Shown here: in pieces, positions 1 through 11,000 of the stretch | Numbering within the stretch: position 1 is the stretch's first letter | How the letters are laid out: every line of letters starts with the position of its first letter | Assembly (NCBI GenBank): GCA_005223375.1 | Contig: RXOD01003951.1 | Span: 1 to 34,949, forward strand | From: Amoebophrya sp. AT5.2 | Taxonomy: Eukaryota; Sar; Dinophyceae; Syndiniales; Amoebophryaceae | DNA length: 34,949 nucleotides | Direction of reading: 5' to 3' | The notes under the pieces: generated by a model | Told to the model about the DNA's origin: nothing | Database searches by the model: none | What the model saw: only the letters and a program-made list of their open reading frames with translations | Made by a program: the position numbers and the translations under genes

Positions 1-250
1 CAGCGGCGCACCGCGCTCGGCGCCAGCGCGGCCCCGAGCGCGGCGCACGCGGCCGTCTTGCCTTCCTTCCTCCCTCGCATTCCACCCGCACGGGCGGACA
101 CCTGCCCCGCCGTCGCCAGCAAGATTCTCGCGCACAATCCCGAGGGCGAGCGTCAGCGCCAGCGCATATAAGTCAGACTTTGGGCTGACCTGAGTCGCCG
201 CCCCGACATCTATAGATACGCTAACGTCTATGCTTGAAAGTTTTTTTTCG
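1..250. other. GC-rich window edge with open frames on both strands
   Basis: The first 170 bases are far richer in G and C than the rest of the window. A plus-strand frame is open from base 1 to a TAA at 169-171 (57 codons, nearly all with G or C in third position, ending in NPEGERQRQRI). A minus-strand frame is also open from a possible acceptor (GACTCAG at about 184-190) to the window edge. High GC alone can keep several frames open, so I cannot say which strand is coding. If it is coding, the gene continues outside the window. Confidence 0.25.
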
Positions 251-496
251 TCAGATGCTGCAACAAACTGCTGCTACACTCTCCAAGCTGTACGTGTACC
301 CGCAAACGTAAAACGAAAACGATAAGCTTGCAACGATGAAAGAGTCTCGATCACGAATCAGTATCGGAACCAGACGGAACAAGGTTTCTTCGACGTCCAC
401 TTGGAACAGCTGGTCCAGATGTTCCAGCTGGTGCTGGAGAGCAACTACTTGCTTCTTTTGAGCATCCGGCGCGTCTTTTTTTTCTATCTTTTTTTC
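251..496 (-). CDS. Possible terminal exon of an unidentified coiled-coil protein
   Basis: One minus-strand frame is open from a TGA at 497-499 down to a TGA at 251-253. Its first part reads like a charged amphipathic helix, with segments such as QVVALQHQLEHLDQLFQV and VEETLFRLVPILIRDRDSF, then turns into ordinary hydrophobic sequence. There is no ATG in the frame, so it would have to be an internal or terminal exon reached by splicing, perhaps after the AG at 484-485. I see no matching upstream exon and do not recognise the protein. The frame that starts with ATG nearby (351-740) has weaker coding character. This call rests only on residue pattern. Confidence 0.28.
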   Translation of the reverse strand, partial: EKKIEKKDAPDAQKKQVVALQHQLEHLDQLFQVDVEETLFRLVPILIRDRDSFIVASLSFSFYVCGYTYSLESVAAVCCSI

Positions 497-2151
497 TCAT
501 GAAGGGCTGAGTGGGGTCAGTTGCCAATGGTGAAGTCAGTTGGGACCGGTGAATATTATTTACTTGGCGTGCTTCGTGTCCGCTGGATAATTCTTCGAAG
601 GACAGGTCCAAATCGCGATAACACAACCCAGGTCCGTCGCCAAACGTAGAGGATGGAATCCAAGTTCGTCCTGTGCTGGTGTGGTCCCAGTCCCGTCCCT
701 GCTCCCTGTGGTCGACTGTAACGTGTTGAAAAACTATCATGTTGCTGCGGCTCCTGCTCTAGCTCTTCTACAACATCTTCTGTCGCTACTTAACAACTGC
801 GGGAACGCCGATGGCGCTGACGCCAGCACACTCGTCTTGTCTGCGTCTCTTGCTCCTTGGTCCTACTAAATCCAACCTGGGTCGCATTAATGGCCGCAAT
901 GTTGGTCCCAATCCCTCGTAGAAAGACTGGCTTTCATTCCCAGATATCAACTACTGCAACTTTGTTCTATTTAGATATAGGTCGAGGATGAAACGAAAAC
1001 ACCTAGTAAAAGAAAGTAAAAGCTAAACTATTCGAAGATGAAACCCTATCGGAGTCAGTGTATGTCGACGCACTCGCATCTTTAAATAAAAACGACCATA
1101 CAGTCGTCGAGTAGACCTGAAGAATAAGAAATTTCAACGACCTCGTCCCCGCATAGATCAAATTGAAACTGCGATTGAATCTGTACAGAGCGATTCATTC
1201 TTGTTACGAGGACGCATTGGTCCTGACCCTATGCATTTAGATTTATTCGGCTAATAAGAAAAGCTCCAAGGTAGACGTTTGGCAGACTTCTTGGTATTGC
1301 TTCTGCAACCAGAATATAAGTATTGTAGCGCGGCTTCCCGGGTGCGGGAAGTGGGTCGCTGCTTGGTGTTTTCACCGGGAAGTATTCAAGACGTTGATAG
1401 AAAGTAGAATGGAGGCACCACGATGCTTATCCCCAGTATCGCGTGTGAGAGCAGCATACGCATAGGCATAGCCATAGTCACTATTAGTGTTAGTGAATCC
1501 TCGAGCTAAAAATTTCCCACCAGACAGGTTTTGCTGTTGCTCGAAGCGCAGTCAATTTTCTCAGGCGATGCAGCTTCAAAACTATCCGGTAGCGGTAAGA
1601 TTGATCTTGATAGATGGCATGGTAGTTCTAACGTAGAAGAAAAAGGAAGCAACAAAGATAGACTTGAGCTGAAAACGTTGATCACACGTAAGATAGACTT
1701 GAGGCCGCAGCAGAAGCCGATGAAGAAAAAAAGCGTGTTCTTGGCGCCGAGGAGCGAAGGAGTGAAACAGGAGCTCTACGCTCTTTTCTTGTGGTGGTTG
1801 TTTCATGTCCCCAGTGGCTTATCAGCAAAGTAAGAGTAAGACGCAAGTCGTCTATCTATTCTAAAAGTGCCTGGGCGGATTGAACCAAGATCGACCACTG
1901 GCAAGGTAGCACAACGAACTCATCTAAGTTGATAATCTTAACAGACGAGCAAGCGCCGGTCAGGAAAAACTTCTCTACTCTCGACACCATTTCCCGTCGT
2001 CCGTACCCTTTTCGCGGTTTTTTATCGAACAGAGACACATCAACGGCGGAACCCGTTTACTCGACGCCTGCAGGGGGACCACCTGAAGAACGAAAACTAC
2101 CACCGGCGTTGTATGTGAACGACGTGGAAGACACGTCCAGAACTCCAGCAC
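497..2151. other. No confident gene
   Basis: This stretch follows the stop of the Gly/Pro-rich gene. It holds short open frames only. A minus-strand frame at 1856-2038 (containing FDKKPRKGYGRREMVSRVEK) and a plus-strand frame at 1531-1833 look mildly protein-like, but neither has a supported start or splice partner. The sequence is AT-rich with many short tracts, as expected of intergenic or untranslated DNA. Confidence 0.5.
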
Positions 2152-5100
2152 TTAGCCGCCGACGAGAACGTTTTCCATGTACTTGGTCCAGTCTGCGTTG
2201 TTGCTGCTTGCTGTTTGGTCCTTGGACGCGTTGAAAAATGAGTAGTCCGTCGATGTCGTCCTGACGCGTTCAGTTTTTATTCATCTCAAGTCGGTGCAGC
2301 TGCAGCTCTTCTACTTGCGAAGTAGTTCGTTGCAGTTCTAGTTGGTGATGGAGATATCTATGAAGAAAAGGAGGTATATATAAAGTACCTTGAGGGTCCG
2401 TTGCTCCCACCGGCAGTGCTTGCTGACGTCGATGCCGCTGTGCTCAAGGGTGGTGGCGGCATGACGTCCGGTCTTGGTGGCGGCGGGCAGATCGACATCG
2501 ACATCGGGTTCGGGACCCCCAGGTCGAGGCTCTTCCACAGGTCGTCAATCATGCTCCCGCCTGACAGCAGTGCGCCCGCACCGCCGGAGGACGTCGAGGA
2601 CGAGCTACCGGTCGACGAGCTACCGCTCGGACCAGCGCAGACGGACGGGTCGAGGAGCGATTCGAGTAACCCGGTGGCGTCGACGGCGGAAACACCGCCT
2701 TTGCGGCCCGGGGTTCCGTTGCTATTATTGAGGAGCGCAAGGTTTGGATTCGGCATCGATGGCTGCGCCTCGTCCGGAGTGTCGGAGGATGCCCAGTCGT
2801 TCAGCCACGCTTTCCAGTCCTTCTCAGAATACGAGGAGAGCGTCGCCTGTTGAATCCAATGTTTATGTTTGTATGATTGTAGATGGTGGCAAAATGGAGG
2901 CGCGCGCTTCATCTTTTAATCGTCCCGAAAATAAACCTTCATCAGCTTCATGATCCTGCGTCTATCTACCTCATCTCTGATTCCGCCGGCCCCAACGCCC
3001 GGTCCCGAATTTCGCACCATAGTCGCGAGGTCTCGCGGTGCCGGTCCGCCCTCCAGCTCATTCAGGTACTCGGTCACATAATCTGCCATCCAGTCCGTGT
3101 TGAAGTTGAGGAGGTCGCTTACCGCTTCCCACGTAGTGGTGGGTGGTCCGGATCCCGGTCCTGGCGGACCGCCGCTCAGCGGGCCGAATAAATGTGGTTT
3201 TCCCTTCATCAACGACGAGAGAATATCGGCCCCCGGCGGCCCGCCCGACGGAGGTCCTCCGCCGAATCCCGGGTGCTGGTCGCCAGGGTGGCTGCCGTTG
3301 CCGCCCGGTGGTCCAGCGAACGGCGGCATCGGGAAATCGCCGGCACCTTTGTGCCCGCGGCGGTCAGACGGGTGGTGCATCATGCCGCGAAAGCTGTTCG
3401 TTGGTCGAGATTTTTGCTTTTCTGCTCGTTGACGAATTACACCTCCAAAGAAGTAGCGGAAGATTGTTGTACTACAGTCTGTCTGTCACAGTCACAGTGA
3501 GACCAATACGATATTAACGTCGTGGAATACAGTGAGACCAATATTCGTTAGGAATACGAAAACATAAACATTCCGACAGTACTATTCGCCCATTTTGCCT
3601 CCTCTGTGACCTCCGGGGCCCATATGAAGGTCGGGGTCCATGTGATAGTTCATCCCTTTCCCGCCCATCCCCATCCTGCCTCCATACCCACCTTTGCCCA
3701 TCATGCGGCCGTACCCGCCGTAGCCTCCTTCGCCTCCGTGATGATACCCGCCGCCATAACCCCCGCCACCTTTGTTCATAGACCCGTACTGACCGCCGCG
3801 TCCACCGCCCATGTGCGACGACTTCTGCCATGGTGGGCTCGCCTCGATCTGGTCTCGGTTGCCCTTGCCCCCCCCGTAGGGATGGTTATAACCGACCTTT
3901 CCCTGCTCCATGAGCTGCGCCCAGCGTTCGTCGCTCGGCCCGCCGCGCGGTCCTCCGCGGCGATCGCTGCCGACGTACCGGTCCGCCGCGTAGCTGCCGT
4001 TTCCAGACGATGAGTTCATGCCGCTCGGTCCATCTCCTCTGCCTCCACTTCTCGAGCTCGGATTGCTGCCTCCGCCAAGCGGAAGCACGCCCCGAGGGTT
4101 GGAGGAATTCGAGGACGACGTTCCGGAGCCAGCAATGCCGGTAACTGGAATGCTGTTCACACAGGTACCGCCATTGTTGCTGCTACCGCCTTTCGACATT
4201 GTGCTGTTTCTCCTGGAGCACGGGTTGCTCATGCTGCCTGGCGGGCCCATAATGCCATTCGGGCCTGCAACGGACGAGGATCCCTGGTCGAGGTTTGGCG
4301 ACCCGTTCGCATGGCCCTGCTCCGACGAATTGCAGCTGTTGATGTTATCTCCGCCACCGACGTTTGTTGTTGAGGAGTCAGCACCGCTGCTTCCGAGCGG
4401 CAGCGGCATGCCACCTGGCTTGTTAGTCTTCGCGCGCCGCGGCGGCGGAGGCAGGACCCCGGTGGCTTGAATGAGCTTCACCCGTTTTCGATTCGGCGTA
4501 GGCGAGTTGTGCTCGCGAGAGGCAGGCGAGATGTCTTCCGTCTCGCGAGCACTGCACGCTGGCCGCTTCTCAACATTGGGGGAACTGCCGACGGGAGCTG
4601 TAGAAAAAAAAGAAAAAGTACTCAATGAGGCTGCGTTTCGGGTTTATCTAACGAGAAAAAAAAGCAGACTAGCAGGTCTTTCCATCTTCTTCCGCTCGCT
4701 CTCCACCCTTTCCTGTTATTTAAAGAGACCACGATATTAACAACTATGTCCAGCAGCTGAAGAAACGGAGCCATTTTCTACCTTCAGTGCTGGGTGTGCC
4801 GTGGATTTCAGTGCGGCCTTCGAACAGCGAGCCGGCATCGTCGGGAGTGGTAAGGTCGGGCGACGTACCGCTCACGCTGCTGCTATCATGTATAGTTTGT
4901 TAGTTGAGCTTGAGATGGAGAATTTGTTTTCTAGGAGCTGTGCCTGTACTGTCACAATGACAATATACAGTGTGAGTATAAACTAACAGAGATGGTCCCG
5001 CCTCCCATCACGACAGGTACAGGAAACAGGCATAATTAAACCAACAAGGTTGCAATAGATACTCAGTTTTCGTCGTCTCCGAGCACCGGTTAAAGGAATC

Positions 5101-5778
5101 CTCGTTGACCGCGAAAACCAGGCCATCCACAGGCGACGGGAAAGGGTTTCCCTTCTTACCTGAATTCAGGAGATAGACATCCACGTCATCTTAACCAGTG
5201 CGCATCGTCTTTTTCCTCTACGACCACCAGAGGTACGTCTGAGACTCAGTCACACTTCTTGCTGGTGGTGCACCAAAACCAATAAGGCTGTCGAGGACCA
5301 GCACGTCGCCTACAACTACAACACAGCGAGATGCATGTAACATGCAGCATGTTGACAGGCAATAAGCCATTGAAGCAAAAGGATAGCGAATACTTTTACT
5401 CTCATCTTTTGAGTTGAACTATCATTACTCGGCTACGCGGCCTGTAGTTGAGATCATAGACTGCTCGAGGGAACTTCAAGTAGTACTTGCATCACCGTCC
5501 GTTTCTTGATGCAGTTCGTGTTCGTTGAGATCATCGCTTAGCAGTACATCGTCCCTCGGGGGAGGCATTGCGCCGTTCATCGGATGATCCAGATTGTGGT
5601 TCTCCTCTAGTAGCTCCTCCCGCTCCAAATCACGAGCATGTCGCGCATGGGACTCTTGGATGCTTTCCATTACTTCGTGGTCCTCCACCTGCTCGACCTC
5701 GAGCCTCTGCTGGAGATGCTCGTCGTGCAGCCCCTGATCTACTTGTTCGTGATCACAACATACCTCCTCCGCTGCCAT
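2152..5778 (-). CDS. Gly/Pro-rich protein with RGG-like runs and DW motifs (seven exons)
   Basis: Proposed exons are 5778-5487, 5309-5237, 4882-4782, 4597-3583, 3393-2937, 2846-2389 and 2260-2152. All junctions keep phase and give 834 residues. The ATG at 5778 has a purine-rich AAAATGG context. The N-terminus is acidic and helical. A long Ser/Asn/Gly middle leads into RGG/GGYGG runs and a Met/His/Gly-rich tail. The C-terminal third carries three Asp-Trp motifs: TDWMADYVTEYLNEL (about 3058-3102), DWKAWLNDW (about 2791-2820) and DWTKYMENVL (about 2164-2193). I do not recognise the family. RGG runs are common in RNA-binding proteins, so an RNA-related role is a guess. No RRM or KH fold is visible. 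The third exon could start at 4879 instead. Most donors here begin GTAC, and exon 4 follows a strong pyrimidine tract ending CTACAG. Confidence 0.75.
3494..3543. repeat. 15-bp direct repeat inside an intron
   Basis: The sequence acagtgagaccaata occurs at 3494-3508 and again at 3529-3543, 35 bases apart. Both copies lie within the intron 3394-3582 of the Gly/Pro-rich gene. It could be a small tandem duplication or the remains of an insertion. Confidence 0.85.
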
Positions 5779-6682
5779 TTTATTTCTTCTCACAACACAC
5801 AGGAACAAATATTCGATTGCCACTTGTTCTACGAAAGAAACAAGCTCAAGCAAGGTCTCCCTCCTCTTCCCTGACAGAGAAAAGAAGAAATGAATCCCCT
5901 ACAGCAAGATCGTTCAAAAATTTGCAGCATTGCGGCGCATGACGCAACAGCACACAAGAGAACAAGAATGACGACGAAGGGGACAACAAGCAAGGAAGAG
6001 CAAGAACCAAGCAGAATGCGTGAGTGCTATGCGTAAGCTTACGGTACACAAATTGGAAGTAAAGCCTAGTGATTCAATCATGAAGATCATTATACTTACT
6101 TCATCTACATCACGACCCCAGGCCGTGTTTACAATCATTGCGCGAGAAGTACGACGAAGGCTGTTCCGCTAGTCATTCAGCTTCACCTCCAGCTTCATCA
6201 CTTATACTACTTTCAAGAATTATAAGGTGCTCTCTTGCACTTGCTCTTACACTTGCAGCTACAGCAGTCTGTATTGGAAATGGAATACTGCAGGGTCTTC
6301 ATCGCGCGCATCCACCACACAAAGCAACTCAGGGGCTGACGAACGGCCCAGAACGCAACAAAAGACGATGGCTGCCCTCTCGCGATGTAACAGCGGGCGA
6401 GAACAACAGCTGTGGCACCAGGAAGGTCTCGAAATGGACGCACCAGCCGAACTCTCCTGTGCGCTTTCAGAAGAAAATGTATAAATACGAATCAACATGT
6501 TGACTTCTCCCTACACCTACACCTACTCAGCAATAAAATTGTCCACACTAAAACTGCTTTTGTCTTTGTGGAAATGTTGTCATCTTTTTATACATTCCCC
6601 GTCTACCCGCACTCACGACCCTGTGTTGTTTGCAACCAGACGAGAGCACGCGTGCTTCATCACGAACGCCTTTCGCGACAGC
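5779..6682. other. Intergenic, no confident gene
   Basis: This lies between the stop of the two-helix membrane gene and the ATG of the Gly/Pro-rich gene, so it should hold a 3' region and a 5' leader. On the minus strand a pyrimidine-rich TTTCTTTCGTAG around 5829-5840 lies upstream of the ATG at 5778 and could act as a cis- or trans-splice acceptor. Open frames here (for example 6138-6503, plus) are low in complexity and rest on short CTTGC-type repeats. Confidence 0.5.
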
Positions 6683-7351
6683 TCAATCTACATGCGCATA
6701 ATCTGCGTCGTTGCGGGCGAACATGTTTTTTCGATCCTGGGCGTCTGTGGTCCCGTCTGCCTGCTCCTGCCCTCCGATTGTCACAACCATGTGCTGGGTG
6801 TTATCGCCGCCGGCCTGATGTAGAAAACTGATGCCACCCGCACGTCCTGCTTCAACATCAGTCCCCGTCGTAGTTCCTCCCGCATTGAAGCCCGCACCTG
6901 CCTCTGCAGAAGACCCAAACACTTGCGATTGCTGGGCGGCCGGCGGATAGGTTGTTGCCCAGTTGTTCGAGTAGCCATGCGAATGGTCCTCGGCTGTATT
7001 CGTTGACTCTGCCGGTGCAAGAGTTGTTGTTCCACCGGCGGCAGAAGTTGCAGTAGCTGGTCCGAAAGACGAGGTGATGGACACTCTTGCTTGCTGTCGC
7101 ATTTCGTCCTGTGTCTGCGCTGCTTCCGCGGCCCGCCGTTTCCGCATTATGTAGACGGCGAAGCCCAGCGGAAACAGAAACGCGATCGGCATGAGGACGG
7201 AAGTGGCCAGCGACGCTTCCTTGTTACCCCGGCCGAGGAGGAAGATGCCGACAAAAACGAAAGGAAGAAGTCGCAAGACGAAAACCATTTGGCGAAGCCG
7301 CACGCGCTGCTCCGCGGTGGAGTCATCCGTCACTGCCGACCTCTGCTGCAT
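6683..7351 (-). CDS. Small two-helix membrane protein
   Basis: A single uninterrupted frame of 222 residues runs from an ATG (context CCAAGATGC) to TGA. There are two hydrophobic helices: the first at about residues 22-41 (MVFVLRLLPFVFVGIFLLG), the second at about 47-68 (SLATSVLMPIAFLFPLGFAV). The second is followed at once by MRKRRA, a positive stop that would face the cytosol. The rest, about 150 residues, is a Thr/Ala/Gly-rich, probably disordered tail. The helical hairpin with a soluble tail would suit a protein of an internal membrane, but no family motif is visible. It sits downstream of NME7 in the same direction. No intron is needed. Confidence 0.72.
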   Translation of the reverse strand: MQQRSAVTDDSTAEQRVRLRQMVFVLRLLPFVFVGIFLLGRGNKEASLATSVLMPIAFLFPLGFAVYIMRKRRAAEAAQTQDEMRQQARVSITSSFGPATATSAAGGTTTLAPAESTNTAEDHSHGYSNNWATTYPPAAQQSQVFGSSAEAGAGFNAGGTTTGTDVEAGRAGGISFLHQAGGDNTQHMVVTIGGQEQADGTTDAQDRKNMFARNDADYAHVD

Positions 7352-8039
7352 CTTGGTGACCTATTGTTTCGTGCTGAACTAACTGCTTCTACTTCCTTGC
7401 TGATATGAAACCAGAAGTTGGAGTTGCTCTTGCTACTTCTTTTATATATTAGAATTATATTAGTTCCACCTCACAACTCAGACTCAGTACTACGTTGCAA
7501 GAAAAATCATGTCACGCTATCGCCCTTCACTCGTACTGCGAACCCGAAGAAATGTATGTACAAGCATTTCTCCTCAAAGTTACCTTTTCACTGCATACTT
7601 TCCGTGCCCTTCTGGCTATTGCGCGTCTCGTGGCCTTAGCTATTTGTTACAGATACAGTTCCTGTCTTGCCACACCAATCAAATCGCGCCAGTTTTCAGC
7701 GCAGCTGTTCTTCAGTTATTTAAATTTTTCGGGTTGTAATCGGATTTTACGAGGAGCTTATTCCGAAGCGTCGCCTTCGATTCGACGAGAATGAGCAGTG
7801 TTCTTGAGTTGTATACCAGCGATACCCACGTCCGCGAGCAGCCTCAGCGCCTGCACTTCGATAGATCGCGTGGACGTTCTGCTTTTGGAATTGAAGAGTG
7901 AGTTTAGATTTGCAACCTTCTATCTAGAAGATGACGGAGATATTTATAATTAATCAGTCAGTCTGCTGGTCGTGCTGCAATGTATATGAGTTTCCTTTTC
8001 CACAACCTTCACCTCATCCTCACCTTCTTCTTCTTCTTC
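7352..8039. other. Intergenic between NME7 and the two-helix membrane gene
   Basis: This is the 3' side of NME7 and the leader of the next gene. It contains a run of TTC repeats around 8026-8040, read as GAA repeats right after the NME7 stop on the minus strand. Open frames here lack convincing residue composition, and I see no RNA gene. Confidence 0.5.
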
Positions 8040-11000
8040 TTAGTACTGGCAGTCGACGCGGTTGTACAGGATGTTGAAGAAGTACTCGACTTTATGAAGG
8101 GGCCAGGCGGTAAGTAGGCAACTGGTAACTAAGGGGTAGTGGGTCCCTACTTGGGTGGCGAGTGGCCTCGGGGTCGGGAGGTGGCGACTGCGTTAAGGCG
8201 CTCTGAACCGCGCCGGACGGTTTCAAAGATGCCCCATTGTCGGGGGTAGGAGATGACTTCTTCCTCCCCCTCGGAAGGTGAACCATCGGGAGGAAAAAGC
8301 GGGGCATGGCTATGGCAAGCCAGCGACCAGAATGGAACCTGAAAGTACTAGGGCAAAAGAAGGGGCCTGAAGAGGCGACTTATCGCTAGCTGTAGCGAGC
8401 TGCAAGGGGGCCATAAGGCCTGCTGCCGACTGCAGAAAGCCGCCCTTGCTCCTAGCATTGCAGACCTCGTCTGGGGACCATCAAAGGGGACCCCGACCCC
8501 GAGGAGCCCCAAAAAAATTTCACTTACCACTTTAGCAACTGACTTACGGTAACCACTTGGTCCAACCATAGACTTCGAGCAGGCCGTCTTCAGGCAAATC
8601 CGTGCAGTGCACCGCGTTTTCGACACGGTTCACACCGTACTTAGCGCGCAGGGTGTCCGGCCGCAAATGCGATGCAACCTCCGGGTCGATCGGCCCCACC
8701 AGATTTCCTGTGGCCGGGGCGCGGTTTTTCGGTTTATATCTTGAGCGAGTCTTTGGTTTCACATAGAAATGGATATTACACATATATGCAGTGCCAACAT
8801 CACATCGTATGTGTATCGAAAGTAGAGCTAGAGCCTACCACGCTATAAAAGATAACATCGAAATTATATATACGGAATGTGTCGACTGCGTTCTCTTGCC
8901 GGATCTCCATGACTAGGGCCGGTCCTGCTGCCAGTTCCTCGACCAGGTCGTGGTATTCTGGGAGGATCCCTCGGTACACCTCCAGAAACTCCTCCGCCAG
9001 GTTTTTCTCCAGCGTCCACGTCTTCATGGCACTTATCTCAAACCCCTCCTCCAGAATGCGGTCCACGATCGGACCCATGTGGCCCTGAGAGTAGACGGTG
9101 ACGTTGACGAGTTTTTGGGTTTATATTTTTCTCAGGGCTATCCTCATCTTCAACATCAAAGACAACAAGTGAAGTTCACGAAAAATTCTACTACCGCTGA
9201 TATTGCGTGCGGCTTGACGATTCCCAGCGTGCAGTTGTTGAAGATGGCGGTTGTTGGGAGGCCAGCCTTTGGTCCGAAGAAGAGGTTGAGCTCGCGTGCT
9301 GCTGAGTCCGAGCTGTCGCTGCCGTGTGTCGCGTTTCGAGTGCCGTCCGTGCCAAATCGTGCGCGAATCGATGCCGGCGCCTCCTCCCTGTAGTACGTCC
9401 GCGGGAATAACAATAAAGTGAAAAAAAAAGGAACAAAAGGCAAAGACAGACATGGGCTATTAACTTCAACCTCAACTGCAGGAAGCCTTCTACGATGACT
9501 TCCAGCACCATCTTTGTCTTAGAGGAGGACATTGATCGCTGTAATGTAGAGCATCGATTTCGAGATCGACTTCGACATGGATGATCACGACGCCGCGTTC
9601 CTTGCTCTCATCATAGAAAGTACCGAGCTGTCTGCGTGTTGGTGGGTCCCATGAGTGATCGCCATGTTGAGACAGCGTTCGTGCCGATCAGCTCCATCGC
9701 CACGCACACGTCGCTTGTCATGAAGTTCACGAGGTTATCGTAAAACGGCTTACCTGTGGTCCGATGGAGGTCGTACTCGATTCATTGCTGTAAATGAATA
9801 TGAATCCCGCGCCAAAGGAGCAGTAGAAACAGGAGGCAAAAAATTCACAGAAATGCCGAGCTCGTGCTCGTCTACACTACACGCTGATAAAATCAAAAAT
9901 CAACAAAATGATCATATATAGATTCATTTATTATATACCCTTGTGCTCCGCATACTGCTCTTCGGCGAAAGGCCGCGTCATCTTCAGCATCTGAAACTTC
10001 GAGATCACAAGCTTGTTGTCGTGAATTATCTGCACGATCCTACCTGGGAGAGTGTTGAAAATTTAGTTCTACTAGGTAGTACTACTTAGTACTAGCACTG
10101 CCTGCTCAAGGCCCAGAATAACATCATTGAATGACGTCGCTTTTAGACAACAACTCCATTCCTTCGCGGCATGAAAACTGCCAAGAGCAAGAGGGCAAGT
10201 AAATTTTAAATATTGCAAGACTTTACGCTGGCGAAAAGGGTGGGGTCCGTACATACGCGCCCGAAACCCGGGCGCTGGTGGTCGCGGATGGGCCGCGACG
10301 CGCGTGACCACTGCACGAACTGACTTCCTTGCTTTGCCGCACGCGAATAGGAGGCGCGAGGGTGTGCTGCTGGTTGCAGCCCAGGAGCTGCTCGCAGCAG
10401 CTGCTACATCAGAGAGTCCGACACGGTTCCAAACAAGGCCACACGCGACGCGCCTCGGAGTGCTCGCAATCGCAACCGGAGCAGCTCGCTTGTGATATGG
10501 TTCCATGCTTGAATTTGAAACCGTATCACTATCACAGCCGGTTTCTCTCCGCTAAATTCTGCGACGATAAGCAGCCCAATGCGCGCCACATGTGATGCGG
10601 TTCCAAGCCGCGGGATGCGACTGCGACGACGTGGCTCGTCACTGCTTTGAAGGCACGCGGACAACGGTGATCGTCGATTGCTGGCAGAGATTTCAAAGCG
10701 CCACACGCGTCCAGGCTTTGAAATCGTATCGGCACGGATTCGCGAGAGATACCGTTTGGCGCTGGAGTCGCAGGGCATGGTCCCTGCCAAAAGGGGGGGG
10801 GCGTACGTACATAGATACGGCCGGGTCGAATTGCTGCCTTTTCGCCCGCGTATTAATAAGTATCTATTCCAAAGATGGACGGCCTCTTACCTATGTGCGC
10901 GTAGGCGTCCGGCTTGATGAGCGCGAAGGTTCTTGTCTTCTGCTCCTCGAAGACATTTCTTGTGAAAACGTCGCAGTAATCCACTAGCTTCATCTGCCTG

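Noticed and set aside
4759..4780. GCCATTTT-containing stretch as a relict spliced leader
   Set aside because: Only about eight bases match the dinoflagellate leader, it is inside an intron, and it is not followed by the rest of the leader.
6138..6503. Plus-strand 121-codon frame with a hydrophobic segment
   Set aside because: The hydrophobic part comes from short CTTGC/ACTTG repeats. It is opposite to all neighbours and has no recognisable domain.
8541..8570. NME7 ending as LLEVYGWTKWLP at a TAA just inside the last intron
   Set aside because: Homology calls for YFF-x-IL after LLEV. That sequence is found at 8088-8040, so the TAA lies in the intron.
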